Positions 35,412 through 43,611 of a stretch of DNA of 64,000 nucleotides are shown piece after piece (the stretch's first letter is position 1; the number at the start of each line of letters is the position of its first letter). A program made the translations under genes and the position numbers. The notes beneath the pieces were generated by a model. It did not search any database. It saw nothing but the letters and a program-made list of their open reading frames with translations, and was not told the DNA's origin. Source of the DNA: Pseudolabrys sp. (lineage in GTDB: Bacteria > Pseudomonadota > Alphaproteobacteria > Rhizobiales > Xanthobacteraceae); NCBI GenBank assembly GCA_030684935.1, contig JAUXXH010000031.1, positions 1 to 64,000 of the forward strand, read 5' to 3'.

Positions 35412-35705
35412 ATGCGCGATTTCGTGTCCTACTTCTCGGCCGGTGCGCTGGCTGCCTTGGCCATCGTTGTCATCGCGCAACCGGGCGACGCCAATACCGC
35501 GTCCGAACGGGCCTCCATGACCTCGATGTCCAAGGCGCCGCTGCAAACGGTCGATCGCAGCAACAAGGGCGACCGCCTGGCGCCGGCCACCGCCGTGCGC
35601 CCGCAGCCGCTGGAGCGGCCGCGCATGATGGCAGGTTGCGATCCGGCCTTCAGCCCGCTATCGACCTCGGCCGCTGTCAATTTTGCCGCCCGCTGCGTTG
35701 CTTAG
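35412..35705 (+). CDS. small exported protein, unknown function
   Basis: A 97-residue protein with a signal-like N-terminus (FVSYFSAGALAALAIVVIAQ) followed by a polar, probably disordered region and two Cys near the end (MAGCDPAFSPL and AARCVA), which may form a disulphide. SD GGAG is 7 bases before the ATG. It has a likely EcfG promoter. Similar small exported proteins with a C-terminal Cys pair exist in Bradyrhizobium; no function is known. Confidence 0.7.
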   Translation: MRDFVSYFSAGALAALAIVVIAQPGDANTASERASMTSMSKAPLQTVDRSNKGDRLAPATAVRPQPLERPRMMAGCDPAFSPLSTSAAVNFAARCVA

Positions 35706-35758
35706 CCAACTATTCGTTCTATGATCGAGGCCGGCGCAGTTTCGCACACAGGGCCGCG

Positions 35759-36232
35759 ATGCATAATCATCTGATCGCTTGTCTTGCTATCGGGATGTTG
35801 GCGGCAGCCGCGGTGCCGGTCGACGCCGCGGCTCAGGCTCCGCTGCGAGCCAAGACCGGCACGCTCACCTGCGACACTTCAGGCGATATTGGACTGATCG
35901 TCACGGCGAAGAAACGTCTGATCTGCCTCTTCACACCTGCGCGGCCCGGCCCTCGCGAGGTTTATTCGGGAGCCATCGTCAAATTTGGTGCCGATGCCGC
36001 CAAAGCGGCGGGCGCTGAAATGGTCTGGACCGTCTATGCGCCGGCCAATCGCCGGTTTGGCATATTGGCTGGGCAATACGGTGGGGCCGCTGCCAGAAAA
36101 AGCGCCGGTGGCAATACGCTTGTGGGCGGTTCGGCATCGGCCGTTACCTTGCAACCGATGGTGACGGAAGGGGAGGGCGGCGCAAATCTGGCCACCAGCG
36201 TCGTTGCCCTGGAATTGCATCCCGCACGGTAA
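35759..36232 (+). CDS. DUF992 exported protein
   Basis: A 157-residue secreted protein: signal (LIACLAIGMLAAAAVPVDAAAQA), then the DUF992 pattern. That pattern is GTLTCDTSGDIGLIVTAKK, CLFTPARPGPREVYSG, AEMVWTVYAP and a last block NTLVGGSASAVTLQPM. One Cys pair is conserved. DUF992 proteins are common in Bradyrhizobium and close kin, periplasmic and uncharacterised. Start at ATG 35759 with AGGG upstream. 53 bp after the 97-residue gene, possibly in the same transcript. Confidence 0.85.
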   Translation: MHNHLIACLAIGMLAAAAVPVDAAAQAPLRAKTGTLTCDTSGDIGLIVTAKKRLICLFTPARPGPREVYSGAIVKFGADAAKAAGAEMVWTVYAPANRRFGILAGQYGGAAARKSAGGNTLVGGSASAVTLQPMVTEGEGGANLATSVVALELHPAR

Positions 36233-36428
36233 AATTCGACAAAGCAGCGGCCGGCGGTGCGCTTGTATTCTACAAGACGCCACTAATGCAGCGCGGCTGC
36301 ACGCCTTTGCGTGTTTGTACTTAGGGGTTTAGCTGCTGCCCTTCATGATATGTAGACGGCCGCATTTTAGGTTTCGACGACAATTTCGATAAATGCGGGG
36401 CGGAGAGCTTACGCCAAAAAGAGGCAGC

Positions 36429-36881
36429 ATGACCGTATTGCGAGTCCTGCACGTCGATGACGAACCCGACATTCGCGAGTTGGTGGAGATCTCCCTCGGC
36501 CTCGATCCCGAACTGTCGCTGAAAAGCTGCGCATCCGGTCTGGCCGCATTGTCGGCGGCCGCTGACTGGTCGCCGGACGTTATCCTGATGGATGTGATGA
36601 TGCCGGTCATGGACGGGCCACAAACGCTCGGCCGTTTGCGCGGGCAGCCGAGCACAGCGGCTATCCCGGTGGTGTTCATGACGGCGCGGGCACAAACGCT
36701 CGAACTGGCGCACTTCATCTCGCTCGGCGCCGCCGGCGTCATTCCCAAGCCGTTCGATCCGATGACGCTCGCCGGTGCAGTGCGACGACTATGTGCAGCC
36801 GGCGCCGCCAAGAACGGCTCAGGCGCCGCTCTCGCGAACGCTGATTCTCGTTACCCGGCCGCTGCGGTCAGTCGAACGTAA
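36429..36881 (+). CDS. single-domain response regulator
   Basis: A 150-residue receiver-only protein. Acidic pair DD10-11, phosphoacceptor Asp55 in ILMDVMMPVMDG, Thr in FMTA and Lys in IPKPFDP are all present. There is no output domain; a short Ala-rich tail ends it. It may relay phosphate or bind a partner by itself. AGAGG lies 5 bases before the ATG (36429). The last 14 bp overlap, tail to tail, the kelch gene. It lacks the FAT-GUY motif of the SdrG type, so it is not an obvious stress-response phosphatase partner of PhyR. Confidence 0.85.
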   Translation: MTVLRVLHVDDEPDIRELVEISLGLDPELSLKSCASGLAALSAAADWSPDVILMDVMMPVMDGPQTLGRLRGQPSTAAIPVVFMTARAQTLELAHFISLGAAGVIPKPFDPMTLAGAVRRLCAAGAAKNGSGAALANADSRYPAAAVSRT

Positions 36882-37893
36882 AGGCGTCGTGATAGGCGCC
36901 CTGGACGCTACCGCCGGGAACGGGACCGCCGCCCGGCACATGCACCATGTTGCCGATCACCGCCACCGTCTGACCATGCAGTCCGTGACGGGGGATCGCC
37001 ATTGGCGTCAGTTCTTCCCAAGTGTCGGTCTTCGGATCGTAGCCTTCGTTGGTGCCGAACACCTTGCCGGTGGCTTCGCCGCCGAACACGATGATCCTGC
37101 CGCCGATGTAGACCGCTGAGACGCCGCTGCGCGGTGTCGGCAGCGGCGCGCGGAATGACCATGCATCGGTCTTGGGGTCGTAGACCGCGTTCAGGCTGGT
37201 GTTGAAGTCGTAGGAATCCATGCGGCCGGCGATGGCGTGGATTTTTCCATCTACAAGCGCCACACCCATGTGGTCGCGCTGTCCGACATAAGGTTGCGTG
37301 GCGGTCGAGCCGCGCATGCCGCCGAGCGTCGTGTACTTGTTGGTCGCCGGATCGTAGATCTCGTGCCACTCCACCGAACGCACGTCGCGGCCGCCAAGCA
37401 AGTGGATGACCCCATCGACGGTGATCGCCGAGATGGCGCCGCGCGGCCGCGCCAGCGGCGCGATCGGCGCCCACTGGTCGGTTGCGGTGTCATAGACAAA
37501 GCACTTGGAGTGGGGGCAGCGGTTCTGCTCCAGGAAGCCGCCGAAGGTGTAGACCTTGTTGCCGACCGCGGCGCCGGCGACATGGTTGCAGGCAATCGGA
37601 AACGGCGCCTTCAGCGACCAGCTCTTGGCCTTCGAATCGTAGACCTGATGAAAATTGCCGTCGACGCGATGCCGCGCATAGCCGGCGATGCAATGAATTT
37701 TGCCCTCGCATTCGATCACGGCATGCTCGCCAGTCGCGATCGGCATGCGCGGCTGTTCGACCCAGCGGCCGGGATTGGCCGCCTTCGGCGCCGAACTGAC
37801 ATTGTGCCGCTGCTTCTCGACCGTGGCGGGAATGGCCGTGATCGACTTGTCGTTCAGGCCGGCGAACAAGGTGTCGGTGGCAGTGTCGCTCAT
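36868..37893 (-). CDS. kelch-repeat beta-propeller protein
   Basis: A 341-residue protein of kelch repeats. Blades are recognisable from repeated GG-x-YD-x-W patterns: VYTFGGFLEQ, YDTATDQWAPIAPLARPRG, HLLGGRDV, YDPKTDAWSFRAPLPTPRSG, IVFGGEAT, YDPKTDTWEELTPMAIPRHG. No signal peptide, so probably cytosolic. It follows the TIM-barrel gene by 10 bp and is co-transcribed, so it may act on the same substrate, perhaps as a sugar-acid lactonase or mutarotase-like enzyme. That link is inference. Confidence 0.85.
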   Translation of the reverse strand: MSDTATDTLFAGLNDKSITAIPATVEKQRHNVSSAPKAANPGRWVEQPRMPIATGEHAVIECEGKIHCIAGYARHRVDGNFHQVYDSKAKSWSLKAPFPIACNHVAGAAVGNKVYTFGGFLEQNRCPHSKCFVYDTATDQWAPIAPLARPRGAISAITVDGVIHLLGGRDVRSVEWHEIYDPATNKYTTLGGMRGSTATQPYVGQRDHMGVALVDGKIHAIAGRMDSYDFNTSLNAVYDPKTDAWSFRAPLPTPRSGVSAVYIGGRIIVFGGEATGKVFGTNEGYDPKTDTWEELTPMAIPRHGLHGQTVAVIGNMVHVPGGGPVPGGSVQGAYHDAFTFD

Positions 37894-37903
37894 GGTCGCT
37901 TCC

Positions 37904-38743
37904 TCAAACGGAGTAGGTGGGCACTGCTTCGTTGAGCAGCTTGCGGGTCAGTTCGACGCCTTCGCGGCAGACGTCATAGGGCGATTGCGCCCACAGATCG
38001 GGGTTGGGAGCCTCGTAGCTCAGGTAGCCGGTGTAGCCTTTCTCGGCCAAGAGCCCGAGCATCTCGCGCCATTTGACTACGCCTTTGCCGGGCGGCAGGC
38101 GGTCGGTCGGGCGGCGGACGCCGACCGACGGATTGGGCGAGACATCGCTGTACTGGAAACAGAAGATTTTATCGGCCGGAATGCTCTCGAAGCTTCTTCC
38201 GCCGAATCCGCTGCGGGTGAAGTGATAGGCATCGATCAGATAGCCGCAGTTCGGCTTGGCCGCGCCTTCGATCAGTTCGGTCAGCACCGGCAGGCTGTTG
38301 AGCACGTCGTGCTGCGAGTTGTACTCGATCGCGAGCTTGAGCTTGTACTCGGCCGCGATGTCGCCGGCCTCCTTGAGATACTTGATCGCGTCCTTGATCG
38401 GGCCTTTGACCTGGCCGGGCGCGCTCATCAGCGTGTCGCAGCCGAGGGCGACCGCGTTCTCGCAGGACTCGCGGAATACCTTGAACAGACGCTTGCTCTC
38501 GTCACCGGTCTCGAACAGCCAACCGTATTCGACGCCGAGCACGCCGACCGGAATGCCGGACTCGCGGATCAGGTCGAGCACCTGATCGTTGCTCATGCCT
38601 TCATCGAAGCAGCGCTTGAAGTCGGTGCGGCGCAATTCGACCGCGTCGAAGCCGCCTTGTTTGGCGGCATCCAAAGCGGTGGCCAGCGGCGTGGTGTCGA
38701 TGGTCCAGGTGTGCAGGGCCAGCCGGCCGAATTTGGCAGTCAT
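37904..38743 (-). CDS. sugar phosphate isomerase/epimerase-type TIM barrel
   Basis: A 279-residue xylose-isomerase-like TIM barrel. Typical stretches are MTAKFGRLALHTWTID, GFDAVELRRTDF, KLAIEYNSQHDVLN (with the metal-ligand Glu), GYLIDAYHFTRSG (with Asp and His ligands) and YLSYEAPNPDLW. The start at 38743 is chosen over 38845: GGGAGAG upstream and the family N-terminus fit. First gene of a two-gene minus operon with the kelch gene. Substrate unknown. Confidence 0.85.
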   Translation of the reverse strand: MTAKFGRLALHTWTIDTTPLATALDAAKQGGFDAVELRRTDFKRCFDEGMSNDQVLDLIRESGIPVGVLGVEYGWLFETGDESKRLFKVFRESCENAVALGCDTLMSAPGQVKGPIKDAIKYLKEAGDIAAEYKLKLAIEYNSQHDVLNSLPVLTELIEGAAKPNCGYLIDAYHFTRSGFGGRSFESIPADKIFCFQYSDVSPNPSVGVRRPTDRLPPGKGVVKWREMLGLLAEKGYTGYLSYEAPNPDLWAQSPYDVCREGVELTRKLLNEAVPTYSV

Positions 38744-38897
38744 TTTTTGGCGCTCTCCCGTTCCGGCTACCGTCTTTTTTTGCCCGCTCGTTGACCGTGA
38801 AGATGGAGGACAATTGGCGGCCAAGCCAGACCCATTTGGCGGCAATTGCCGAATATCTTGCCTCGGAGGCGGGCCTGCGCTGTGCTAATTTCGGCCG

Positions 38898-40313
38898 GTG
38901 AAAAACACAGATGCGCATCTGGCCAAAGGCCGAACGAAGTACGGCGCCACGATCGGTGCGCACCGCTATGGCTTCGACGATCTGAAGGATCTGCTGGCCA
39001 AGGCCTCGCCGCAGCGCAGCGGCGATCGGCTTGCCGGCTTGGCCGCCGAAAGCCGCGAGGAGCGGGTGGCGGCGCAGTTTGCGCTGGCCGATCTGCCGCT
39101 AACCACCTTCCTGAACGAGGCGGTCGTTCCTTATGAGAGAGACGAGGTCACCCGGCTGATTGTCGACGGCCATGACCGGACGGCGTTCGCGCCGGTGGCC
39201 CATCTGACCGTCGGTGGCTTGCGCGACTGGCTGCTGTCCGACGCGGCGACAACGCCGGTCCTGACCGCCTTGGCGCCCGGCGTCACGCCGGAGATGGCGG
39301 CGGCGGTCAGCAAGATCTGCCGGCTGCAGGATCTGATGGTGGTGGCGGCTAAATGCTCGGTGGTGACGAAATTCCGCAACACCATCGGTCTGCCCGGCGG
39401 CCTGTCGGTGCGGTTGCAGCCCAACCATCCGACCGACGACGCCCGCGGCATCGCCGTCAGCATTCTCGACGGCCTGCTGCTCGGTTCGGGCGACGCCGTG
39501 ATCGGCATCAACCCGGCCACCGACAGCCCGGAGCGGACGCACCGGCTGCTGTCGATGCTGGAAGAGATCAGAACCAGGCTCGACATTCCGACCCAGAGCT
39601 GCGTGCTGGCGCATGTCACCACCACGCTTGAACTGATCCGCAAGGGGTCGCCGGTCGACCTGGTGTTTCAGTCGATCGCCGGCACGCAGGCCGCCAACAA
39701 AAGCTTCGGCATCGACCTCGCCTTGCTGAAGGAAGCGCGCGAGGCGGCGCTGTCGCTCCAGCGCGGCACGGTCGGTACGAACGTGATGTATTTTGAAACC
39801 GGGCAGGGCAGCGCATTGTCGGCCAATGCGCACCACGGCGTCGACCAGCAGACCATCGAGGCGCGCGCCTATGCGGTGGCGCGCTCGCTCGATCCGTTGC
39901 TGGTCAACACCGTGGTCGGCTTCATCGGCCCGGAATATCTGTACGACGGCAAGCAGATCACCCGGGCCGGCCTTGAGGATCATTTCTGCGGCAAGCTGAT
40001 GGGCCTGCCGATGGGTGTCGACGTCTGCTACACCAATCACGCCGAGGCCGATCAGGATGACGCGGATGGGTTACTGGCTTTGCTGGTCGCTTCAGGCGTC
40101 AACTTCGTCATGGGCGTGCCGGGCGCCGACGACGTGATGCTCGGCTATCAGAGCACGTCGTTCCACGATGCGCTGGCGATGCGCGATCTCCTGGGCCGCC
40201 GTCCGGCGCCGGAGTTCGAAGCCTGGCTGCAACGTCAGGGCTTGATGGACGAAGCCAACCGCATCCGTCCGGGCGAATTGCCAGCCCGCTTCCAGGCGCT
40301 GTTGCCGGCATGA
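38898..40313 (+). CDS. eutB: ethanolamine ammonia-lyase large subunit EutB
   Basis: A 471-residue B12-dependent lyase subunit that converts ethanolamine to acetaldehyde and ammonia. Characteristic stretches are CRLQDLMVVAAKC, RLQPNHPTDDARG and the substrate-binding IAGTQAANKSFGID. GTG 38898 is the only plausible start: a TAA lies three codons before it. No SD is evident. eutC overlaps by 4 bp (ATGA). Other eut genes (reactivase eutA, shells) are absent, so this is the simple two-gene form. Confidence 0.94.
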   Translation: MKNTDAHLAKGRTKYGATIGAHRYGFDDLKDLLAKASPQRSGDRLAGLAAESREERVAAQFALADLPLTTFLNEAVVPYERDEVTRLIVDGHDRTAFAPVAHLTVGGLRDWLLSDAATTPVLTALAPGVTPEMAAAVSKICRLQDLMVVAAKCSVVTKFRNTIGLPGGLSVRLQPNHPTDDARGIAVSILDGLLLGSGDAVIGINPATDSPERTHRLLSMLEEIRTRLDIPTQSCVLAHVTTTLELIRKGSPVDLVFQSIAGTQAANKSFGIDLALLKEAREAALSLQRGTVGTNVMYFETGQGSALSANAHHGVDQQTIEARAYAVARSLDPLLVNTVVGFIGPEYLYDGKQITRAGLEDHFCGKLMGLPMGVDVCYTNHAEADQDDADGLLALLVASGVNFVMGVPGADDVMLGYQSTSFHDALAMRDLLGRRPAPEFEAWLQRQGLMDEANRIRPGELPARFQALLPA

Positions 40314-41092
40314 GCGACGAACTCCTTCCGGTGTCGCCCGCCGATGACGACGCGCTGTGGGTGCGCCTGCGCAAGCTGACCGCGGCGCGCATTGGCTTGA
40401 AGCGCTCGGGGGCGTCGCTGGCGACCGCCCCGCTGCTCGCGTTTCAGCTGGCGCATGCGCAGGCGCGCGATGCGGTGCATCAACCGCTGGATTTGGAGCA
40501 ACTGGCCGCCGATCTCGCCGGCTTCGGTTTGCCGGTGCTCGACGTCGCCAGCAAAGTCGAGGACACCCAGACGTACCTGATGCGGCCCGATCTTGGCCGT
40601 ACGCTGGCGCCGGACGCGGCCGTCCGACTTGCGCCGCAGACCGGCGCTTGTGATCTTTCCATCGTCATCACCGGTGGCCTGTCGGCACGGGCGGTGCAGT
40701 CGCATGCGGCGCCGGTGCTTAAGGCGCTGCTGCCGCTGTTGCGTAAGGAAAGTTGGCGCATCGCGCCGCTGGTTCTGGTGCGCTACGGCCGCGTTGCCAT
40801 CGGCGATGCCATTGCAGGGGCGCTGAATGCGGATATCGCGCTGGTGCTGATCGGCGAGCGACCGGGCCTCAGCGCGCCGGACAGCATGGGCGTCTATCTC
40901 ACCTGGCAACCGGGCGCCGACACGACCGATGCTGACCGAAACTGCATCTCCAATATCCGACCCGAGGGCATTGGCTATGCTGACGCCGCCTTCAAGATCG
41001 GCCATCTGCTGAAGGCGATGCGAGAACGCCGGCTGTCCGGCATCCGGCTCAAGGACGATTCCGACCGGCTGCTTCTGGGCAGCACCGATTAG
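40310..41092 (+). CDS. eutC: ethanolamine ammonia-lyase small subunit EutC
   Basis: A 260-residue partner of EutB; the cobalamin binds at their interface. Family stretches are LRKLTAARIGLKRSGASL, FQLAHAQARDAVHQPLD, IVITGGLSARAVQSHA and LVLIGERPGLSAPDSMGVYL. ATG overlaps the eutB stop by 4 bp, so the subunits are made in step. Full length for the family. No regulator of ethanolamine use is nearby. Confidence 0.94.
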   Translation: MSDELLPVSPADDDALWVRLRKLTAARIGLKRSGASLATAPLLAFQLAHAQARDAVHQPLDLEQLAADLAGFGLPVLDVASKVEDTQTYLMRPDLGRTLAPDAAVRLAPQTGACDLSIVITGGLSARAVQSHAAPVLKALLPLLRKESWRIAPLVLVRYGRVAIGDAIAGALNADIALVLIGERPGLSAPDSMGVYLTWQPGADTTDADRNCISNIRPEGIGYADAAFKIGHLLKAMRERRLSGIRLKDDSDRLLLGSTD

Positions 41093-41095
41093 CGT

Positions 41096-41470
41096 CTACT
41101 TTTCTTTTAGAAAAGATGCGCACAGTACCGGGTCGAATTCACGGTAATTATTGGTGATCTCGGTGCCCTTGGGGATGCGGCGGTTGGCAATGCTGTAGCC
41201 GGCGCGCCAGAATGTATTGGCGTCGTCGGAGTGATTGATGTGGCGGTCGTTGTCGACGGTAAACAGAACTTCGCCGTCGACGCGGTAACCGTACAGCTTG
41301 AGAAAATCGCGGGCAGGCTTCGGCAGGCGCGCGAACTGCTTCGGCGAGTAGCAGCGGTCATAGCCTTCGACGAAGCGCCAGATCTTCTTGCCCTTGGGAA
41401 TGGTCTCGCCGGCAAACAGGCCGAGGCCGTGGATCGGGCTGCGGTCGACATAGGTTTTGACGAGAAGCAT
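41096..41470 (-). CDS. SET-domain protein, probable lysine methyltransferase-like
   Basis: A 124-residue protein that is almost only a SET domain. It begins VKTYVDRSPIHGLGLFAGETIPKG, has the SAM/active-site block NDRHINHSDDANTFW, and ends with EITNNYREFDP, matching the usual NHS-x2-PN and ELT-x-DY motifs, although Asp-Ala replaces the usual Pro in the first. Bacterial SET proteins may methylate ribosomal or other proteins. No pre- or post-SET zinc parts are present. It is tail to tail with eutC (3 bp). Confidence 0.85.
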   Translation of the reverse strand: MLLVKTYVDRSPIHGLGLFAGETIPKGKKIWRFVEGYDRCYSPKQFARLPKPARDFLKLYGYRVDGEVLFTVDNDRHINHSDDANTFWRAGYSIANRRIPKGTEITNNYREFDPVLCASFLKEK

Positions 41471-41537
41471 GGCGGGGATACATCCGGTGTGCGGTTCTGC
41501 ACTGAGATGTATCCCCGATTCGCGGGCGCGGCGCCGC

Positions 41538-42215
41538 CTAAAGCTTGATTTCGCTCACAACGATGAGGTTGGCCGAGTCGACCACCAGCAGCCGGCCGTC
41601 GGCCTTGAGGTATTTGTAGCGGGCGCCCATCGGGATCGCCTTCTGCACGTCGTCCGAAAACGCCACCAGCGGCAGGTCGTTGGTGACGAAATTGGCGACG
41701 CCAAGGTTCTTCAGGTCGCCTTGCGCATTCGGCGCGTTGGCGACGCTGGCGACGATCAGTTTCTTCTGGTCGTCGCTGATCCGGAACGCCCATGCGGTGG
41801 TCGACAATTTGTCGAGCGCGGCATTCTCCGGCGAAATGGTCGACGGGGTGGTCTGGCGGGTCGAGCCCATTGGCGCCTTCGGGCCTTCAGCATTGTCGGT
41901 CGTGGCGGCCTGGGCGGGGCCGACTGCCGCGGGCGCGAGCTGATCGGCGATGGGCGCCTGCGGCTGGCTCTGCCCGGGCGCCGGCGTGGTGCCGTCCGGC
42001 GCGGTGGAGGTGGATTGCGGCTGCGGCTGGGCCGGGAAACTCTGCTTTTGCGACTCCTGTACCGTATCCTGCGCCGGCGCGGCCTTGTTGGCCGAGTCGG
42101 ACTGAGCCGGCGTCATCTCCTTCGATTCCGTCGGAGCTTTGGTGTCCTGCGCGGAGGCCGCCCCCGTCGCCAGCAAAAACACGGCAATAGCGCCTCCGCA
42201 CATCGTCTTGCGCAT
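41538..42215 (-). CDS. exported Pro/Gln-rich protein with a C-terminal DUF1236-like part
   Basis: A 225-residue secreted protein: signal (AIAVFLLATGAASAQD), a low-complexity middle (Ala, Pro, Gln, Thr; residues about 25-125), then a folded C-terminus. That part includes DLPLVAFSDDVQKAIPMG, RYKYLKADGRLLVVDSANL and VVSEIKL; the YKYLK…VDSAN-x-IV arrangement recalls DUF1236, but the match is loose. The start at 42215 has GGGGAGA upstream. Divergent from the WD40-cytochrome gene. Function unknown. Confidence 0.7.
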   Translation of the reverse strand: MRKTMCGGAIAVFLLATGAASAQDTKAPTESKEMTPAQSDSANKAAPAQDTVQESQKQSFPAQPQPQSTSTAPDGTTPAPGQSQPQAPIADQLAPAAVGPAQAATTDNAEGPKAPMGSTRQTTPSTISPENAALDKLSTTAWAFRISDDQKKLIVASVANAPNAQGDLKNLGVANFVTNDLPLVAFSDDVQKAIPMGARYKYLKADGRLLVVDSANLIVVSEIKL

Positions 42216-42321
42216 GGTCGTCTCCCCTGTGAGTTCCAGTTCCAACGCGTGAAGCCCGAATCCGTTGCATCGTTTTTGTGCGGCCGTTAGACGAAGGCAG
42301 GGCAGGTATCGGGAAGACGCC

Positions 42322-43608
42322 ATGGCGAGAGCGAAGGTCTCGATCGCAACTGGATTGCTGGTGACTTTGTTGCTGGCGCCAGCGCAGGCGCAATTGCGCG
42401 GCCATGGCGGGCCGGTGAAGGCGCTTGCGGTATCCGCCGACGGCGCCACCGCGATGTCGGGCAGCTTCGACACCTCGGCCATCGTCTGGTCGCTGGCGCG
42501 CAATTCGGCCGAGCAGGTGCTGCGCTTCCATGAAAGCGCCGTGAATGCGGTCGCGATGGTGCCGGACGGCGGGCTGGTCACCGGCGGCGAGGACGGCAAG
42601 ATCGCCATGTGGCGGCCGGGTGTCGCGCAGCCCCATACCGTGTTCACCGGCCACACCGCGCCGATTGCGGCGCTGGCGGTGTCGCCGGACGGCAAGCGCA
42701 TCGCCTCCGCCTCCTGGGACCGCACCGTGCGCGTCTGGCCGGTCGACGGTGGCGCGCCGCAGGTGCTGGAAGGTCATCAGCAGAACGTCAACGGCGTCGC
42801 CTTCACGCCCGATGGCAAATCGGTCGTCAGCGTCAGCCACGACCCGCAACTGCGCATCTGGCCGCTTGGCGGCGGACAGACCATCATCGTCACGCTGCCG
42901 ACGCCGCTGAATGCGGTGGCGGTGTCGCGCGACGGTGAGATCGTCGCCGGCGGCGCCGACGGCCGCGTGTTCTTCTTTTCGGCTTTGGGCGAGCCGCGCG
43001 GCGATTTCGCCGCCACCGACACGCCGCTGATATCTGTCGCGATCACCAATGATGGCCGACTGATCGCCGCCTCCGGCATTCGCGGTTCGGTCGCCATCGT
43101 CGACCGCGTGGCGCGGACGCTGACCCGCACGCTGGTTGGCCCCGGCCTGCCGGTCTGGGCGGCGGCATTCCTGCCCGATAATGAGACGCTGGTCACCGGC
43201 GGCACCGACCGCATGGTGCGCCGCTGGAACGCGGTCACCGGCGATCACATCGGCGCGGTGGCGATGGCGGCCGCCGACGATCCCCTGGCGGAACATGCCG
43301 GCGATCGCGGCGCCGAGGTCTACCGCGCCTGCATCGCCTGCCACACCCTGACGCCCGACGCCGGCAACCGCGCCGGGCCTACGCTGCACGGCATTTTCGG
43401 CCGCCGCATCGCCAGCCTCGAGGGGTATCGCTTCTCGGATGCACTGAAGAAACTCGACATCGTCTGGACGCCGGAAACGGTCTCGAAGCTGTTCGAGGTC
43501 GGGCCGATGGCATACACGCCCGGCACCAAGATGCCGGAACAACGCATCGGTTCGGCCGAAGACCGCGCCGCGCTGGTGGAATTCCTCAAGAAGACGACGA
43601 CCAAATAG
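42322..43608 (+). CDS. WD40-repeat protein fused to a C-terminal cytochrome c domain
   Basis: A 428-residue protein. After a signal peptide ending PAQAQ it has about seven WD40 blades (GHTAPIAALAVSPDGKRIASA, SWDRTVRVWPV, GHQQNVNGVAFTPDG, RMVRRWN). It ends in a class I cytochrome c domain of about 100 residues. Heme attaches at CIACH (residues 337-341) and the Met ligand is in TPGTKMPEQ. It is periplasmic and so could pass electrons. Its stop is 3 bp from the stop of the convergent polyferredoxin gene of the formate dehydrogenase region; a redox link is possible but unproven. Confidence 0.88.
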   Translation: MARAKVSIATGLLVTLLLAPAQAQLRGHGGPVKALAVSADGATAMSGSFDTSAIVWSLARNSAEQVLRFHESAVNAVAMVPDGGLVTGGEDGKIAMWRPGVAQPHTVFTGHTAPIAALAVSPDGKRIASASWDRTVRVWPVDGGAPQVLEGHQQNVNGVAFTPDGKSVVSVSHDPQLRIWPLGGGQTIIVTLPTPLNAVAVSRDGEIVAGGADGRVFFFSALGEPRGDFAATDTPLISVAITNDGRLIAASGIRGSVAIVDRVARTLTRTLVGPGLPVWAAAFLPDNETLVTGGTDRMVRRWNAVTGDHIGAVAMAAADDPLAEHAGDRGAEVYRACIACHTLTPDAGNRAGPTLHGIFGRRIASLEGYRFSDALKKLDIVWTPETVSKLFEVGPMAYTPGTKMPEQRIGSAEDRAALVEFLKKTTTK

Positions 43609-43611
43609 ACG

